Origin: Beijerinckiaceae bacterium
Lineage (GTDB): Bacteria > Pseudomonadota > Alphaproteobacteria > Rhizobiales > Beijerinckiaceae
Reading direction: 5' to 3'
DNA length: 44,076 nucleotides
Assembly (NCBI GenBank): GCA_004298435.1
Contig: SCSF01000098.1
Span: forward strand, 1 to 44,076
Shown piece after piece: positions 24,329 through 33,857 of the stretch (the first letter of the stretch is position 1; each line of letters starts with the position of its first letter). The notes under the pieces are model-generated. The model had not been told where the DNA came from, did no database searches, and worked only from the letters and a program-made list of their open reading frames with translations. Position numbers and translations under genes: made by a program.

Positions 24329-27300
24329 CTATTCCGCGGGATCCTCCTCAAATGCACCCATCAGTCTCTTCGTCTTTTTTTTTATGGATGACACTGCCGG
24401 CACGCGTCCTTCACGGGCCGTCAGGCCAATCACAACCGGCATCGCGAGCAGAACGAGTGGGAGTTGCACCGTTATACCGGCTATGATGGCGATTGCGAGC
24501 GGCTGTAGCATCTGATCGCCGGAGCCGCTGACCGCTGCGCCCAATGGCAACAGAGCCAGAATCATCGCGACCGTGCTCATAATGATGGGGCGCAGCCGGT
24601 TCAATGCAGCTTCGTAAATCGCCTGACGCGACGGCATCTCCTTTTCCAGCATCTGATATTCCGACACGAGGAATATCGCCATCTCGGTCGCGATGCCGAT
24701 GACCATCACCATGCCCATCATCGCAGTGATGTTCAACTCGACATGAGTCAGCCAGAGCCCGATGAAAACTGCGCCAGTCGAGATCAGAGAGCTTGCAATG
24801 ATGATGATCGGCACAGAGAAGCGCTCGTAAAGGAACAACAGCAGGATGAACTCGGCTATGATTGCCGCCGTGGCGACTTGCATCATGCCCCGAGCCGCGA
24901 TCTGCTGCTGCTTGTAAGCGCCTCCAATTTCATAATAGACGCCGGATGGCAGCATCCCGGGTTGATCAAGAACTTTCCTCACGTTCTTGATCGTAGAACC
25001 GAGATCGTGACCGCTGCTAATCTCCGCCGTCACGGCGACGATCTGTGCAAGATTCTCACGCGTCAACTCCGGCTGGCCGGCGACGAATTTAATCTTGGCG
25101 ACTGATTGCAGAGTGAAGACATGACCGTCCGGCGCATGCAGCGGCAACTGGTTGAGATTGTCGCGGGTGACCTTGCTGAACGGCGCATGGGACCAGACTC
25201 GCACGCCGACATCCTGGACCGAACCGAGATAACGGGTGACGACCGTTCCATGCAGATACCGATCAACCTGGGTTTTGACCTCCGCCGGGGTGACTCCGTT
25301 CACTGCTGCCGCCGCCGGATCGACTTTGATCTCGAGAGCATCGCCAGCCGGCACGACACCGTTATTCACCGACGCCGGCTCGACACCCGGGACCTTGGCG
25401 ATCGCGGTTGCAACCTTTTGCGCCACGTCGCCGAGAATCGACGGATCTTTTGCCTTCAGCGTTATCACAACCGGCTGCCGGCGGCCGACCATGTCACCAA
25501 TCATATCGCCGAGAAGCTGATGCGTGTCGAAGCTCACACCCGGCACCGTGCTCGTCACGTCGGCTGTGATCTTGTCCATGATCTTGCCGATCGGCGGACG
25601 CTTCGACGGATCGATGAGGCGAACAAAGAAGTCACCTGCGTAGGCTTCGATGAGATTGCCGCCGAGTCCCGCGCCGGTGCGCCGTGAAAATGTATAGACA
25701 TAGGGATTCTTCTTGAGGATCGCCTCAACTTCTTCGAGCTCGCGATTGGTTTCCGTCAGCGAGGTTCCCGGCGCTGCCTGATAGTCAAGCACAAAGCCGC
25801 CTTCGTCCATCTTCGGCAGGAATCCTGTACCGACGTGGTTGTAGCCGAAGTAGCCGGCAAAGACGACGCCTCCGACCATGACCACGATCAGCCATGGCCA
25901 GGCCGCCAGTCGGCGAAGAACCGTGCCATGAACGCGCCGGCTGAAAGTCTCCTTGCCATGAGACGGATCATGCCATTTCGAAAAATTGATGAGGCCTCGC
26001 GCCAAGAGCGGCACGAGCAACGCTGACAGCAAGTAGGAAATGATCAGCGAAGCGGCCATGGTCAGCGACAGGAACTTGAAAAAAGCGCCCGTGATGCCGC
26101 CCAGGAAAGCCAGTGGGATGAACATGATGATCGTGGCGAGCGAAGAGCCCGTCAACGGCGCCAGAAATTCCTGCGCTGATCCCAGAACCAGGCGCTTTGG
26201 ATCCGGGTGACCCGGCACACCGGCACGTCGCGCGATCTGTTCGATCATCACGATCGCATCATCGATCAGCAAGCCAATCGCCGCGGCAATGCCGCCCAGA
26301 GTCATAATGTTGAAGCTCATCCCCAACAGCGCCAGCAGCATGATCGTGATGATGACCGACATCGGCACGACGAGCATCGCCACCAAGGTCGCACGCCAAT
26401 TGCGCAGGAATCCGAGGATGACCAGGGCGGCGAAGACGAGGCCGATGACTATAGCTTCCTCGACTGCTCCGATCGACGAGCGCACCAGCTCAGTCTGATC
26501 ATACCACTTGTAGAGATGGATGGAGGAAGGCTGTAGCTTCATAAAATCGTTGAGTCGCGCTTCAACCTCTTTTGCGAGCTCCACGGAAGACGCTGTATCC
26601 TGCTGATAAACATTGAAGTTGACGGAAGGCTGGCCGTTATCGTTGACCAGCAGCCATTGCGGCTTCGAGCCCATCTTTACCGTCGCGATGTCGCCCAATC
26701 GGACGATTCCGCCCTTGGGCGAACGCAACGTCACGTCCTCGACCGATTTGACAGACGTGAATGCGCTGTTGTTGATCGTCAGATAGAGAAGATCATTGTC
26801 CTCAATCCGGCCGACCGAGCTTAAACTGTTTGTGTCGGCGATCGCCTGCGAGACATCGGCTACGTTGAGCCCATAGGCACGCAGCTTCTCTGGGCTCAAG
26901 GTGACCTGCACCTCGGGAGTTTGGCCACCAATGATGCCGACCTTGCGAACCCCCTTAATGCCCTCAAGCAGAGGTGTAATTTCGAATTTGGCAAGCTGAT
27001 GAAGCTGGGCCGTCGGCACTGTCTTCGAGATGAGCGCAAACGAGATGAACGGCATGATGGCGTTCGGGCTCATCTGCAACACATCGTAGCCGGTTCCACT
27101 GGGCAGATCCGGCAGCTTCTGGGCGAAGGCAGCATCGACACGCAGAAGCGCGCGCTGCATATCCGATCCCCAGGGGAAATCGATGAAGATTTCCGCCGAG
27201 CCGCGCGATGTGGTCGACTCGACATTGACAGCACCAGGAACCGCGCGACCAACCTCCTCCAGAGGCTCGGTCACGTCGACCAGCATTTGCTTGGCTGGCA

Positions 27301-27460
27301 TGCTGCCGCTGTCGACCTCGACGCGGATGCGGGGAAAGCTAACAGTCGGGAACAGACCAATTGGCAATTTGACGCCGGCGAAGACGCCTGCCACCGTCAA
27401 GGCGACCGCAACGAAGAGAAGCGAGCGGCGATGGCGCTCGACCCAATCGACGAAATTCAT
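24329..27460 (-). CDS. RND efflux permease
   Basis: The 1043 residues have the full RND layout: an N-terminal membrane helix ('LLFVAVALTVAGVFAGVKL'), a periplasmic porter domain, six helices, a second porter domain and six further helices. TM4 carries the proton-relay pair Asp-Asp in 'AIGLLIDDAIVMIEQIAR'. 'GTGFLPKMDEGGFVLDYQAA' is reminiscent of the metal-exporting HME branch, whereas the acidic pair is shared with drug exporters, so the substrate is uncertain. It is the last gene of a tripartite operon, with its ATG overlapping the adaptor stop by four bases. Transport would run from periplasm or inner membrane to outside. Confidence 0.93.
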   Translation of the reverse strand: MNFVDWVERHRRSLLFVAVALTVAGVFAGVKLPIGLFPTVSFPRIRVEVDSGSMPAKQMLVDVTEPLEEVGRAVPGAVNVESTTSRGSAEIFIDFPWGSDMQRALLRVDAAFAQKLPDLPSGTGYDVLQMSPNAIMPFISFALISKTVPTAQLHQLAKFEITPLLEGIKGVRKVGIIGGQTPEVQVTLSPEKLRAYGLNVADVSQAIADTNSLSSVGRIEDNDLLYLTINNSAFTSVKSVEDVTLRSPKGGIVRLGDIATVKMGSKPQWLLVNDNGQPSVNFNVYQQDTASSVELAKEVEARLNDFMKLQPSSIHLYKWYDQTELVRSSIGAVEEAIVIGLVFAALVILGFLRNWRATLVAMLVVPMSVIITIMLLALLGMSFNIMTLGGIAAAIGLLIDDAIVMIEQIARRAGVPGHPDPKRLVLGSAQEFLAPLTGSSLATIIMFIPLAFLGGITGAFFKFLSLTMAASLIISYLLSALLVPLLARGLINFSKWHDPSHGKETFSRRVHGTVLRRLAAWPWLIVVMVGGVVFAGYFGYNHVGTGFLPKMDEGGFVLDYQAAPGTSLTETNRELEEVEAILKKNPYVYTFSRRTGAGLGGNLIEAYAGDFFVRLIDPSKRPPIGKIMDKITADVTSTVPGVSFDTHQLLGDMIGDMVGRRQPVVITLKAKDPSILGDVAQKVATAIAKVPGVEPASVNNGVVPAGDALEIKVDPAAAAVNGVTPAEVKTQVDRYLHGTVVTRYLGSVQDVGVRVWSHAPFSKVTRDNLNQLPLHAPDGHVFTLQSVAKIKFVAGQPELTRENLAQIVAVTAEISSGHDLGSTIKNVRKVLDQPGMLPSGVYYEIGGAYKQQQIAARGMMQVATAAIIAEFILLLFLYERFSVPIIIIASSLISTGAVFIGLWLTHVELNITAMMGMVMVIGIATEMAIFLVSEYQMLEKEMPSRQAIYEAALNRLRPIIMSTVAMILALLPLGAAVSGSGDQMLQPLAIAIIAGITVQLPLVLLAMPVVIGLTAREGRVPAVSSIKKKTKRLMGAFEEDPAE

Positions 27461-28536
27461 TGGTTGGCCTTCCCATTCGCATCAGGCCCCTTCGTCTGGG
27501 CAATTCGCAGCTTGGTGCCGTTATCGAGTTGATAATTTCCTGCCAATACGATCGGCGCTTTCGGGTCGAGACTTCCGTCGATCACGTCGCTGCCGCCGTC
27601 GCTGCCGATGACTTTGACATCGACCTTCTTGGCGACCGTGCCAACCGCCTGCACGACGTAAGTGCCACCGTCGCCATTGATCAGAACGGCTGAATGCGGC
27701 ACGAGATATCCGGATTGTTGACCCACGCTGATCGTCGCGTGAACATTCTCGCCGATCAGAAGCGTCTCCGGCGGAAAGCTGACCTGAACCGACACCAATC
27801 CCGTGTTCGGATCAACGACTGCGGAACGCAGCAGAACTTTACCGGAGAGATCCTTCTTGCCCGCGTTCAATGGCGAAATGGATACGGGATCTCCTTCCTT
27901 CACTGAGAGCGCACGGGCCGGATCGACGCCAAGCTGGACCATCAGCCCGTCAGGGCGCGCGAGTTCGATCAACGCGCCACCCAGAGCGACGACTGATCCA
28001 GGGCCGGCGTCGACCTTGAGGACGATGGCGTCAAACGGAGCCTTGAAGGTGAGCGGCCCTTGCGCACCTTTTTTAATCAGAACATCGACCGCGGATTGTG
28101 CGTCAGCCAGATCCTTCTCAGCGCCCGCAACCTCCGTTTGAGTCGCGAGGCGGGCCTTGGCCAAGGATCGATCCCGCTCCAGCACCGTCTGCGCATGAGC
28201 TACAGCGATCTGCGCCTGCCTGTACGACGCGGCCGCATCTGGACTGGGTGCTAAAGTGACCATCGGTGTATTTTTGGTGATCACTTGACCCATTTGAACG
28301 GCTACGCTTTTGACTTTTGCGTCGATAGGAGCCGTAACGATTTCCATAGCTGTCGCGGCAGGTTTGACCTGCCCGAATGCGCTGATGGTAATCGGCAAGC
28401 TGCCACGTTTGAGCGGAACCACATGGACGAGTGCGCTGATATTAGCGCTGCTCGGGGCGTCATCAGCCATCACGCTGCCTGGCGAAAGAACACCGGACAC
28501 GGCAACGGCAAACACAAAGATCAAACTCTTTTTCAT
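27457..28536 (-). CDS. RND efflux periplasmic adaptor (membrane fusion protein)
   Basis: The 359 residues begin with a signal peptide ('SLIFVFAVAVSGVLSPGSVM'). 'LPITISAFGQVKPAATAMEI' opens the barrel/lipoyl part. The helical hairpin spans about residues 115-150 ('RQAQIAVAHAQTVLERDRSL'), and 'GAQGPLTFKAPFDAIVLKVD' is the second lipoyl half, followed by the beta-barrel and membrane-proximal domains ('YVVQAVGTVAKKVDVKVIG'). It links the permease to the outer-membrane channel. It overlaps both neighbours by four bases, so all three proteins are made in a coupled way. No metal-binding His-rich N-terminus is visible. Confidence 0.92.
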   Translation of the reverse strand: MKKSLIFVFAVAVSGVLSPGSVMADDAPSSANISALVHVVPLKRGSLPITISAFGQVKPAATAMEIVTAPIDAKVKSVAVQMGQVITKNTPMVTLAPSPDAAASYRQAQIAVAHAQTVLERDRSLAKARLATQTEVAGAEKDLADAQSAVDVLIKKGAQGPLTFKAPFDAIVLKVDAGPGSVVALGGALIELARPDGLMVQLGVDPARALSVKEGDPVSISPLNAGKKDLSGKVLLRSAVVDPNTGLVSVQVSFPPETLLIGENVHATISVGQQSGYLVPHSAVLINGDGGTYVVQAVGTVAKKVDVKVIGSDGGSDVIDGSLDPKAPIVLAGNYQLDNGTKLRIAQTKGPDANGKANQ

Positions 28537-29906
28537 GAATGAACCTCCTCCCGGAGCGGGAGACCGAGGACTGCCTGGGGAAGGCCGAGACCAAGTTCAA
28601 CTTCGAGCGCAAGCGCGTCTTCGTGAAGGATCCGTTGGTAGCCAACAACTTCGAGCTGACGATCAAGCAAGGTTGACTGATAGTCGACCATTCCGCGCTG
28701 ATCGATATTGCCGTTCTGGTAGGCGCTCTTTGCGGAGTTCAGGAGCGCCCTGGCCTGCGCGGCGCCGGCGCGCGCCCGTGCAAGATCGGCCGTGACAACG
28801 CGCAAGCGGGCGATCAGGCTGTGGACTGTGCCATCAGCGTCGTCGAGAGCAGCTTGATACTCTGCACGAAGTTGTTCTCGCGTTGCCTGACCGGTTGCGA
28901 CGCCGGCCTGATTGCGATTGAAGATCGGCAAGTCGAAGGTGACCGCCGGACCAAGGCTCACAATATCCGAAGTGTCGTTTCCGCCGGCAACACCCAGGCT
29001 AAGCGCAGGGAACTGACTCAAAATTGCAATGCGGACATCCTGCTCGGCGGCATGATAGCCGAGTTGCAGCGCAATCAGATCGGGACGCCGCGTTGGCAAC
29101 GTCGCGACGAGCGAGTCAACTTTGCCTGGCAGCCTCACGGGTGCGGGCGGCAATATTCTGAAGCGCGCAGTCGGCTGGAGCCCCATCAATGCATCGAGCG
29201 CCTGCCAGTCCTTGAGCAATTGCAGACGCGCAGTCGCAAGGTCCTTTTGCGAAGTGGACTGGGACGAGAAGAGCGGCGCTTCCGCCGACAATGCAAGATT
29301 GCCCTGCTCTGTCGCCTTCCGTACGGCATCCACCTCCCCGTTCAGCAAGGCAAGTGATTGCGTGCGGTAATGGATTTCCTCTTCGTCGCTATCGATAGCG
29401 ATAGCAAGCAATCGGGCTTTTTGAGCGACCTGCCACACATCCCAAACGGCGCCGGCGCTGACTTGACCGAAGCGTGCCTTTGCCGCCGTCACACGCGGCT
29501 GGTAAGTGATGATCGCCTTGACATCTTGCGAAATCGACGCGCTCAACGCGTTGACCGTGCCCGGGCCACTGAGAAGGAATGCGTAGCCAAGGCCTACCGA
29601 GGGATTCGGCAGGATTTGGGCAGCGAGAACATTGGCGTTGGCCACGCCGATCTTGCCGGGTATGTCAGCAAGGCCCGGGTTGTTGCGCGCAGCCACCAAT
29701 CCAACTTCGCGTGGCGTGAGCGCCTTCCCATGGGCGAGCCTTGCCGAAAGAGCATTCTGCTCATGCGTGGGCGAAGCCAGATTAAGGCCACCCAGGCCCG
29801 CCGCAAGATGAGACTGTGTGGCAAGCGGATGCGGTTGATAACTCACGCATCCACCCAAGGCGCAAGCTACCGCCAACGCACTCGTGAGAGGCAACCAGCG
29901 GGTCAT
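28533..29906 (-). CDS. TolC-family outer-membrane efflux lipoprotein
   Basis: The start is the ATG at 29906 with GGGAGCG upstream, giving 457 residues. A lipoprotein signal ends in 'ALAVACALGGCVSYQ', with the lipid-carrying Cys at residue 20. Two TolC/OEP repeats follow, with long helices such as 'GVATGQATREQLRAEYQAAL' and 'ARAGAAQARALLNSAKSAYQ' and the typical 'NGNIDQRGMVDYQSTLLDRQ'. The protein forms the outer-membrane channel and periplasmic tunnel of the RND pump. It is the first gene of the operon; its promoter should lie in the region before 29906. Confidence 0.92.
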   Translation of the reverse strand: MTRWLPLTSALAVACALGGCVSYQPHPLATQSHLAAGLGGLNLASPTHEQNALSARLAHGKALTPREVGLVAARNNPGLADIPGKIGVANANVLAAQILPNPSVGLGYAFLLSGPGTVNALSASISQDVKAIITYQPRVTAAKARFGQVSAGAVWDVWQVAQKARLLAIAIDSDEEEIHYRTQSLALLNGEVDAVRKATEQGNLALSAEAPLFSSQSTSQKDLATARLQLLKDWQALDALMGLQPTARFRILPPAPVRLPGKVDSLVATLPTRRPDLIALQLGYHAAEQDVRIAILSQFPALSLGVAGGNDTSDIVSLGPAVTFDLPIFNRNQAGVATGQATREQLRAEYQAALDDADGTVHSLIARLRVVTADLARARAGAAQARALLNSAKSAYQNGNIDQRGMVDYQSTLLDRQLEVVGYQRILHEDALALEVELGLGLPQAVLGLPLREEVHS

Positions 29907-30260
29907 CGCGATGCGCTCCCGGCTGACGTCATATCCATGTTTCCCCCCGATATCCCAACGTCTGTTTTTATTAAGCGAGATACACAGCCTACTCACTGGT
30001 ATGCAACATACAAATTCTCAATCTAATGCTCATAATCGCAGCACAGCGCGCGGCGGTTCTTTGCCAGCTCAACACGCGAAACTTTGCGCAGACTTAGGAA
30101 GAGCAGCCATCGCGACATGCCGCCGAAAATGGCAGACACGCGCAGCGAAGACCCGGCAACTCAAATTGCGAAGAATGCAAAGAAGCGGCAAATCCTGCCA
30201 CTTCCTCGCCCCTGTGCGCCATTGGGCGGCCCGACCGTCAGCAGTCTCTCTGCCTGCCGC
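29907..30260. other. intergenic region upstream of the efflux operon
   Basis: No gene is supported between the efflux operon and the terminator of the beta-propeller gene. The first 100 bases are AT-richer and probably hold the efflux promoter. No operator dyad was recognised. Short frames on both strands have no family features. Confidence 0.4.
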
Positions 30261-30299
30261 AAAAACAGCGATCCAACCAAAGACTGTGCTGGATCGCTG
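30261..30299 (-). terminator. rho-independent terminator of the beta-propeller gene
   Basis: On the reverse strand CAGCGATCCA-14 nt-TGGATCGCTG is followed by TTTTT. The arms are a perfect 10 bp. It lies about 120 bases after the beta-propeller stop codon. Confidence 0.7.
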
Positions 30300-30418
30300 A
30301 GAGTTGGTCGGGGAGCTCTTCTTGATACCCATGCCGAAACAATCAACCTGATCTTCTTGATGCCGCGTGATGCGGCTAACAGACCGGAATCCCGTTCCTG
30401 CAAATGTTTTCGTGTCGC

Positions 30419-31450
30419 TTATTTCGTCGCCATGGCTTTGACGGGCTTATAGACCCACATCGCAGCTTCGCCGCCGACATAGGCGTAGATTTCATGATTG
30501 TCGGGGTCGATAGCGCCGGTGTGCGTCGGATGCTTGGTGCCGGTGCGGATCGTCGCAATGCGCTCCTTGGCCTTCATGTCATAAACATCAAAGCCCGGCA
30601 GGCTGCTCTGGAAGTCGTAAGCGAGACCCAGGCCGGGATCCTGCTCAATATCGTCCGCACCCTTTGACTGCGGAAGAATATCGACAATGTCGAGCGTCTT
30701 TGCATCAACGACCAGCACCAAATGATGCGTCGTTGCCACCCAGACTTCGTTGGTGGCCTTATCGAAAATGTTAGCCTTTGTGCCGCCGTGTTTCAGAACT
30801 TTCAGATGGTAATTCGCGGAGCCTTCGATCTCTCCGTTGTTCGGATTCATCTTGAAGAGATAAGAGTCGTTCACGCCATAGATCGTGCCGTTATGTAGGG
30901 ACGCGACGTCAGGGCCGGCGACCGGATTTTTCACGGGTTCTGGATAGTTGGCGATATGCGTAGGATGAGGGCCTGCCGTCCAGGCTTCGATCCAATTATT
31001 ATCGTCGGAGACGACAAAGAAGCGCTTGTTCGCCGGGTCAGCGAAGGCGCCGTCCGGTGATGTCCCGGAGGTGTTGACCGTATCGACGATCTTCCACGTT
31101 TTTTTGCTGATAACGACGATCTGATTGCGCTTGCCTTTGCCCTGCGCAACCGTCTCGTAGACATAGTTGTCGTCAAAGGCCATATAATTCGGCGCAGGAA
31201 TCTCCTCAGCCGTATAGGCATGCACGACTTTGTTTGTCCGCGTGTCGATCACCGCCATTCCATCGACCATCGACACATAGACCATTTTGTTTGAGGGGTC
31301 GAAGACGACCCCATCGCCGTGGCCTGCCTTCGTCGGCAGCGCGATTTTCTTCACCAGCTTGAAGGTATACGAATTCGCTGCAAGGCTCGGGCCGATCATC
31401 ATACCACTCAGCAAGACTGTGCTTGCCAGCAACTTGGTAAAGTTACGCAT
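30419..31450 (-). CDS. exported YVTN/YncE-type beta-propeller protein
   Basis: From the ATG at 31450 (GGGAGGAAAT upstream) the protein has 343 residues. The signal peptide 'LLASTVLLSGMMIGPSLA' is cleaved before 'ANSYTF'. The rest shows repeated blades: 'GDGVVFDPSNKMVYVSMVDG', 'MAVIDTRTNKVVHAYTAEEI', 'NQIVVISKKTWKIVDTVNTS', 'LVLVVDAKTLDIVDIL' and 'FDVYDMKAKERIATIRTGTK'. Such propellers act in the periplasm as binding or scaffold proteins; no enzyme residues can be named. Several histidines ('HPTHTG', 'TTHHLVLVV') could be functional. It has its own terminator and lies downstream of an outer-membrane barrel gene on the same strand, about 310 bases away. Confidence 0.8.
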   Translation of the reverse strand: MRNFTKLLASTVLLSGMMIGPSLAANSYTFKLVKKIALPTKAGHGDGVVFDPSNKMVYVSMVDGMAVIDTRTNKVVHAYTAEEIPAPNYMAFDDNYVYETVAQGKGKRNQIVVISKKTWKIVDTVNTSGTSPDGAFADPANKRFFVVSDDNNWIEAWTAGPHPTHIANYPEPVKNPVAGPDVASLHNGTIYGVNDSYLFKMNPNNGEIEGSANYHLKVLKHGGTKANIFDKATNEVWVATTHHLVLVVDAKTLDIVDILPQSKGADDIEQDPGLGLAYDFQSSLPGFDVYDMKAKERIATIRTGTKHPTHTGAIDPDNHEIYAYVGGEAAMWVYKPVKAMATK

Positions 31451-31713
31451 ATTTCCTCCCAATTATTTGCGCTTTCTGCGCTGCTTTCCATGCGGATTTG
31501 ATTTTATTGCCGCAAGGGACTTTCGATCCGGTCTTTCCGGTTTTGCATCTCGGCATAACTGCGCCGATGTACTTGCTTCCTGCACATCCTTGCTGGCGCA
31601 TGCTCCATCGGCGCCAAACATTCTGAAACATTGTCTCCAGAAAGCAGCCATTCACGGCATGCTTCCGAACAGACAATGGCCAGCCAGATTTTGTTCACTC
31701 CGATCCTTTGATG

Positions 31714-31745
31714 AATCCGGAGAAGCAGTTCTGCTTCTCCGGATT
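31714..31745 (-). terminator. hairpin terminator after the outer-membrane barrel gene
   Basis: AATCCGGAGAAGCAG and CTGCTTCTCCGGATT are perfect 15-bp arms separated by two bases, 18 bases after the barrel gene's stop. No T tract follows. It probably separates the barrel transcript from the propeller gene. The rest of 31451-31762 shows no gene. Confidence 0.65.
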
Positions 31746-31762
31746 TCGCTGCGATCAGACGC

Positions 31763-33115
31763 CTAGTACTTCGCCGTCACAGCCTTCTTGATTGCCGGGA
31801 CCCCTACATTCGAAGTGCCGATGAGCCAGCCCACCTGGAGGATGGCGACGAACTGATCCGGGGAATTTCCACTTGCGCCGTAAGCGTTGCCAGGAATGAA
31901 ATTCGCCAGATGAGTGTAGGAAACGGCGGGGCGGACGAAGAGATTACGATACTGCCATGCAGCATCGACCTGTAGCCCAAGCATATCTGCCCCCGGGCCG
32001 AAACATCCTCCGCACGGACCGACGTTCAAGCCAAGGTAATCGCCGTAGGCTTCCGCATTGGGAAGATACTTGTTGCCCTGCTCATGGATGTACTGAATTT
32101 GGCCAGAAACCGACCATTGAGAGTTGATCTGGTATGTGGCCGTGAGCTGCGCCGCGATATTGCCGTAGAAGCTCTTGTTGTCGTCGGATTGATAGTTCGA
32201 AGGCAGCCATTGCTCCTCAACCTCGGGATTGAACAGCCACTTGCCAACTGTGTAGAAGGCGCCGATGCCGACGAGATTTGAGTTGATCGTGCCGAAGCCA
32301 GCAACACGATCAAAGCCTCTATAAGGATGCAAACGCGTGTGGCCGAATGCGACGATCGCGTCGGTGCCGTCCTTATTGAGATTCCAGAGGCCTACAAAGC
32401 CAAGTTCACCGAAATCACCCGAAGTATGATACCCTTGGCGTATCATCACGGAGAGCGTCGAGCCGTAATGAGGCAATATGCCGGATGTTGCCGGATTGAT
32501 GAAATCGACTTCGGCGCCGGTCGCCGTCGTCGTTTGCATATTGTTGAGGTCAGACAAAAAGACCGTCGGGTTCATAAAATCGACGCCGATCTCGGTCCCA
32601 TCGGGAGACGATAACCGTCCCGCATCAAGCTGGAGCCACTTGACCGGAGCAAAGGTGACATAGCCTTTGAACAGCGGGTCCTGATGGCCCCAGGGATTCT
32701 CATCCGTTCCGAGTTCATGCAGGTTCGGCCCGACATTCGTCGAGGTATATCCCATGACCGGAGACTGTGGTGGAACACCGACCCAGACATCGAATCCGAA
32801 CGGACCTTTACTCCCCTGAACGCGCAGCAACGCGTTATCGACACTCACCCCGCCCCAGACGTCGCCGCCGTGCGTCGGAAAGCCTGAACTGCCAGTGTAG
32901 GAGTTAGAATTGGTCCACCCAGCAGCCCATCCGTCGACGCCGCCACTCAGCTTCCAATCCCCGAGCGGTCCCATGTCGTATTTGAGCGGGTCGACCTGGA
33001 ATGGCGCGTTGGGAGCTACCTGGGCATAGCCAGGAGCGCTGAGTGCCATCAGCCCGCCTATTGCGACTGATGTTGCTAGTCCGACTGAACGTAATGCTCT
33101 CCATGAGCCTTGCAT
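31763..33115 (-). CDS. outer-membrane beta-barrel protein (BBP2/OmpL-like)
   Basis: The 450 residues begin with a signal peptide ('SVGLATSVAIGGLMALSAPG', cleavage after YA). The rest has the alternating aromatic/Gly pattern of outer-membrane strands, for example 'WKLSGGVDGWAAGWTNSNSY', 'LQLDAGRLSSPDGTEIGVDF', 'LFVRPAVSYTHLANFIPGN' and a final strand near 'FVAILQVGWLIGT'. It resembles the putative beta-barrel porin family 2 (from memory). Cysteines in 'VGPCGGCFGPG' are unusual for a porin and could form a disulfide. GGGGGGAAC precedes the start. Two response regulator genes lie upstream, the nearer only 55 bases away. The transported compound is unknown. Confidence 0.78.
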   Translation of the reverse strand: MQGSWRALRSVGLATSVAIGGLMALSAPGYAQVAPNAPFQVDPLKYDMGPLGDWKLSGGVDGWAAGWTNSNSYTGSSGFPTHGGDVWGGVSVDNALLRVQGSKGPFGFDVWVGVPPQSPVMGYTSTNVGPNLHELGTDENPWGHQDPLFKGYVTFAPVKWLQLDAGRLSSPDGTEIGVDFMNPTVFLSDLNNMQTTTATGAEVDFINPATSGILPHYGSTLSVMIRQGYHTSGDFGELGFVGLWNLNKDGTDAIVAFGHTRLHPYRGFDRVAGFGTINSNLVGIGAFYTVGKWLFNPEVEEQWLPSNYQSDDNKSFYGNIAAQLTATYQINSQWSVSGQIQYIHEQGNKYLPNAEAYGDYLGLNVGPCGGCFGPGADMLGLQVDAAWQYRNLFVRPAVSYTHLANFIPGNAYGASGNSPDQFVAILQVGWLIGTSNVGVPAIKKAVTAKY

Positions 33116-33170
33116 GCTAAGTTCCCCCCAGGATTGCGCGGATGTTTTCCGCGGCTAAGTAATTGCAGTT

Positions 33171-33857
33171 CTAAACAACAGGGTCTTCTGCCCTGAGCAG
33201 ATAACCAGCTCCCCGGACCGTCCGGATAAGTTCACAGTCGAAGCCGCGGTCGATCTTGGCCCGCAGCCGGCTGATATGCGTCTCGACGATGTTCGTCTTG
33301 GGGTCGAAGTGGAAGTCCCACACCATTTCAAGCAACATCGTTCTCGTCACGACACGGCCGGCATGCCGCGCCAGAAATTCAAGCAGCTTGAATTGCAGCG
33401 GCTGTAGATCTATCTCGCGGCCGCCACGGTGGACGTTGCGATTCAGGAGATTGATCTCGAGATCTCCGCAGCGCAGAACTGTCACCGCCTCGGCGATCGC
33501 AGGACGCCGCGCGAGCGCATTCACCCGGGCCAGAAGTTCGGAAAAGGCAAACGGCTTGACGAGATAGTCGTCACCGCCGGCATTGAACCCCTCGACGCGA
33601 TCATCGATGCCGCCGAGATGAGTGAGAAACAGCACCGCCGTTCCGACGCCTCTCCCGCGCAACTGTTTCACCAGCGACAGGCCATCGAGTTTCGGCAGCA
33701 TGCGATCGACGATCGCCACATCATAGCTGCCGGTGCTGGCGACGAAGAAACCTTCGCTTCCATTCGCGACGTGATCGACGATATGCCCATACTCACCGAG
33801 GCCATTGATGACATAGGCCGCAGTTTCGTTATCGTCTTCAACGATCAGCACCTTCAC
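33171..33857 (-). CDS. OmpR-family response regulator, orphan paralog
   Basis: A GTG at 33857 is chosen because AGGAACGC lies upstream in the same leader (ACGGCAGGAACGCG) that precedes the ATG of the paralog at 36718. The 228 residues have the receiver residues Glu-Asp-Asp near the N-terminus, Asp51 ('VAIVDRMLP') and Lys101, and a winged helix ('NIVETHISRLRAKIDRGF', 'IRTVRGAGYLL'). By hand count, about 183 of 225 positions are identical to the paralog. No kinase gene is directly attached. It precedes the outer-membrane barrel gene by 55 bases, so it may control it or be co-transcribed with it. Confidence 0.9.
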   Translation of the reverse strand: MKVLIVEDDNETAAYVINGLGEYGHIVDHVANGSEGFFVASTGSYDVAIVDRMLPKLDGLSLVKQLRGRGVGTAVLFLTHLGGIDDRVEGFNAGGDDYLVKPFAFSELLARVNALARRPAIAEAVTVLRCGDLEINLLNRNVHRGGREIDLQPLQFKLLEFLARHAGRVVTRTMLLEMVWDFHFDPKTNIVETHISRLRAKIDRGFDCELIRTVRGAGYLLRAEDPVV

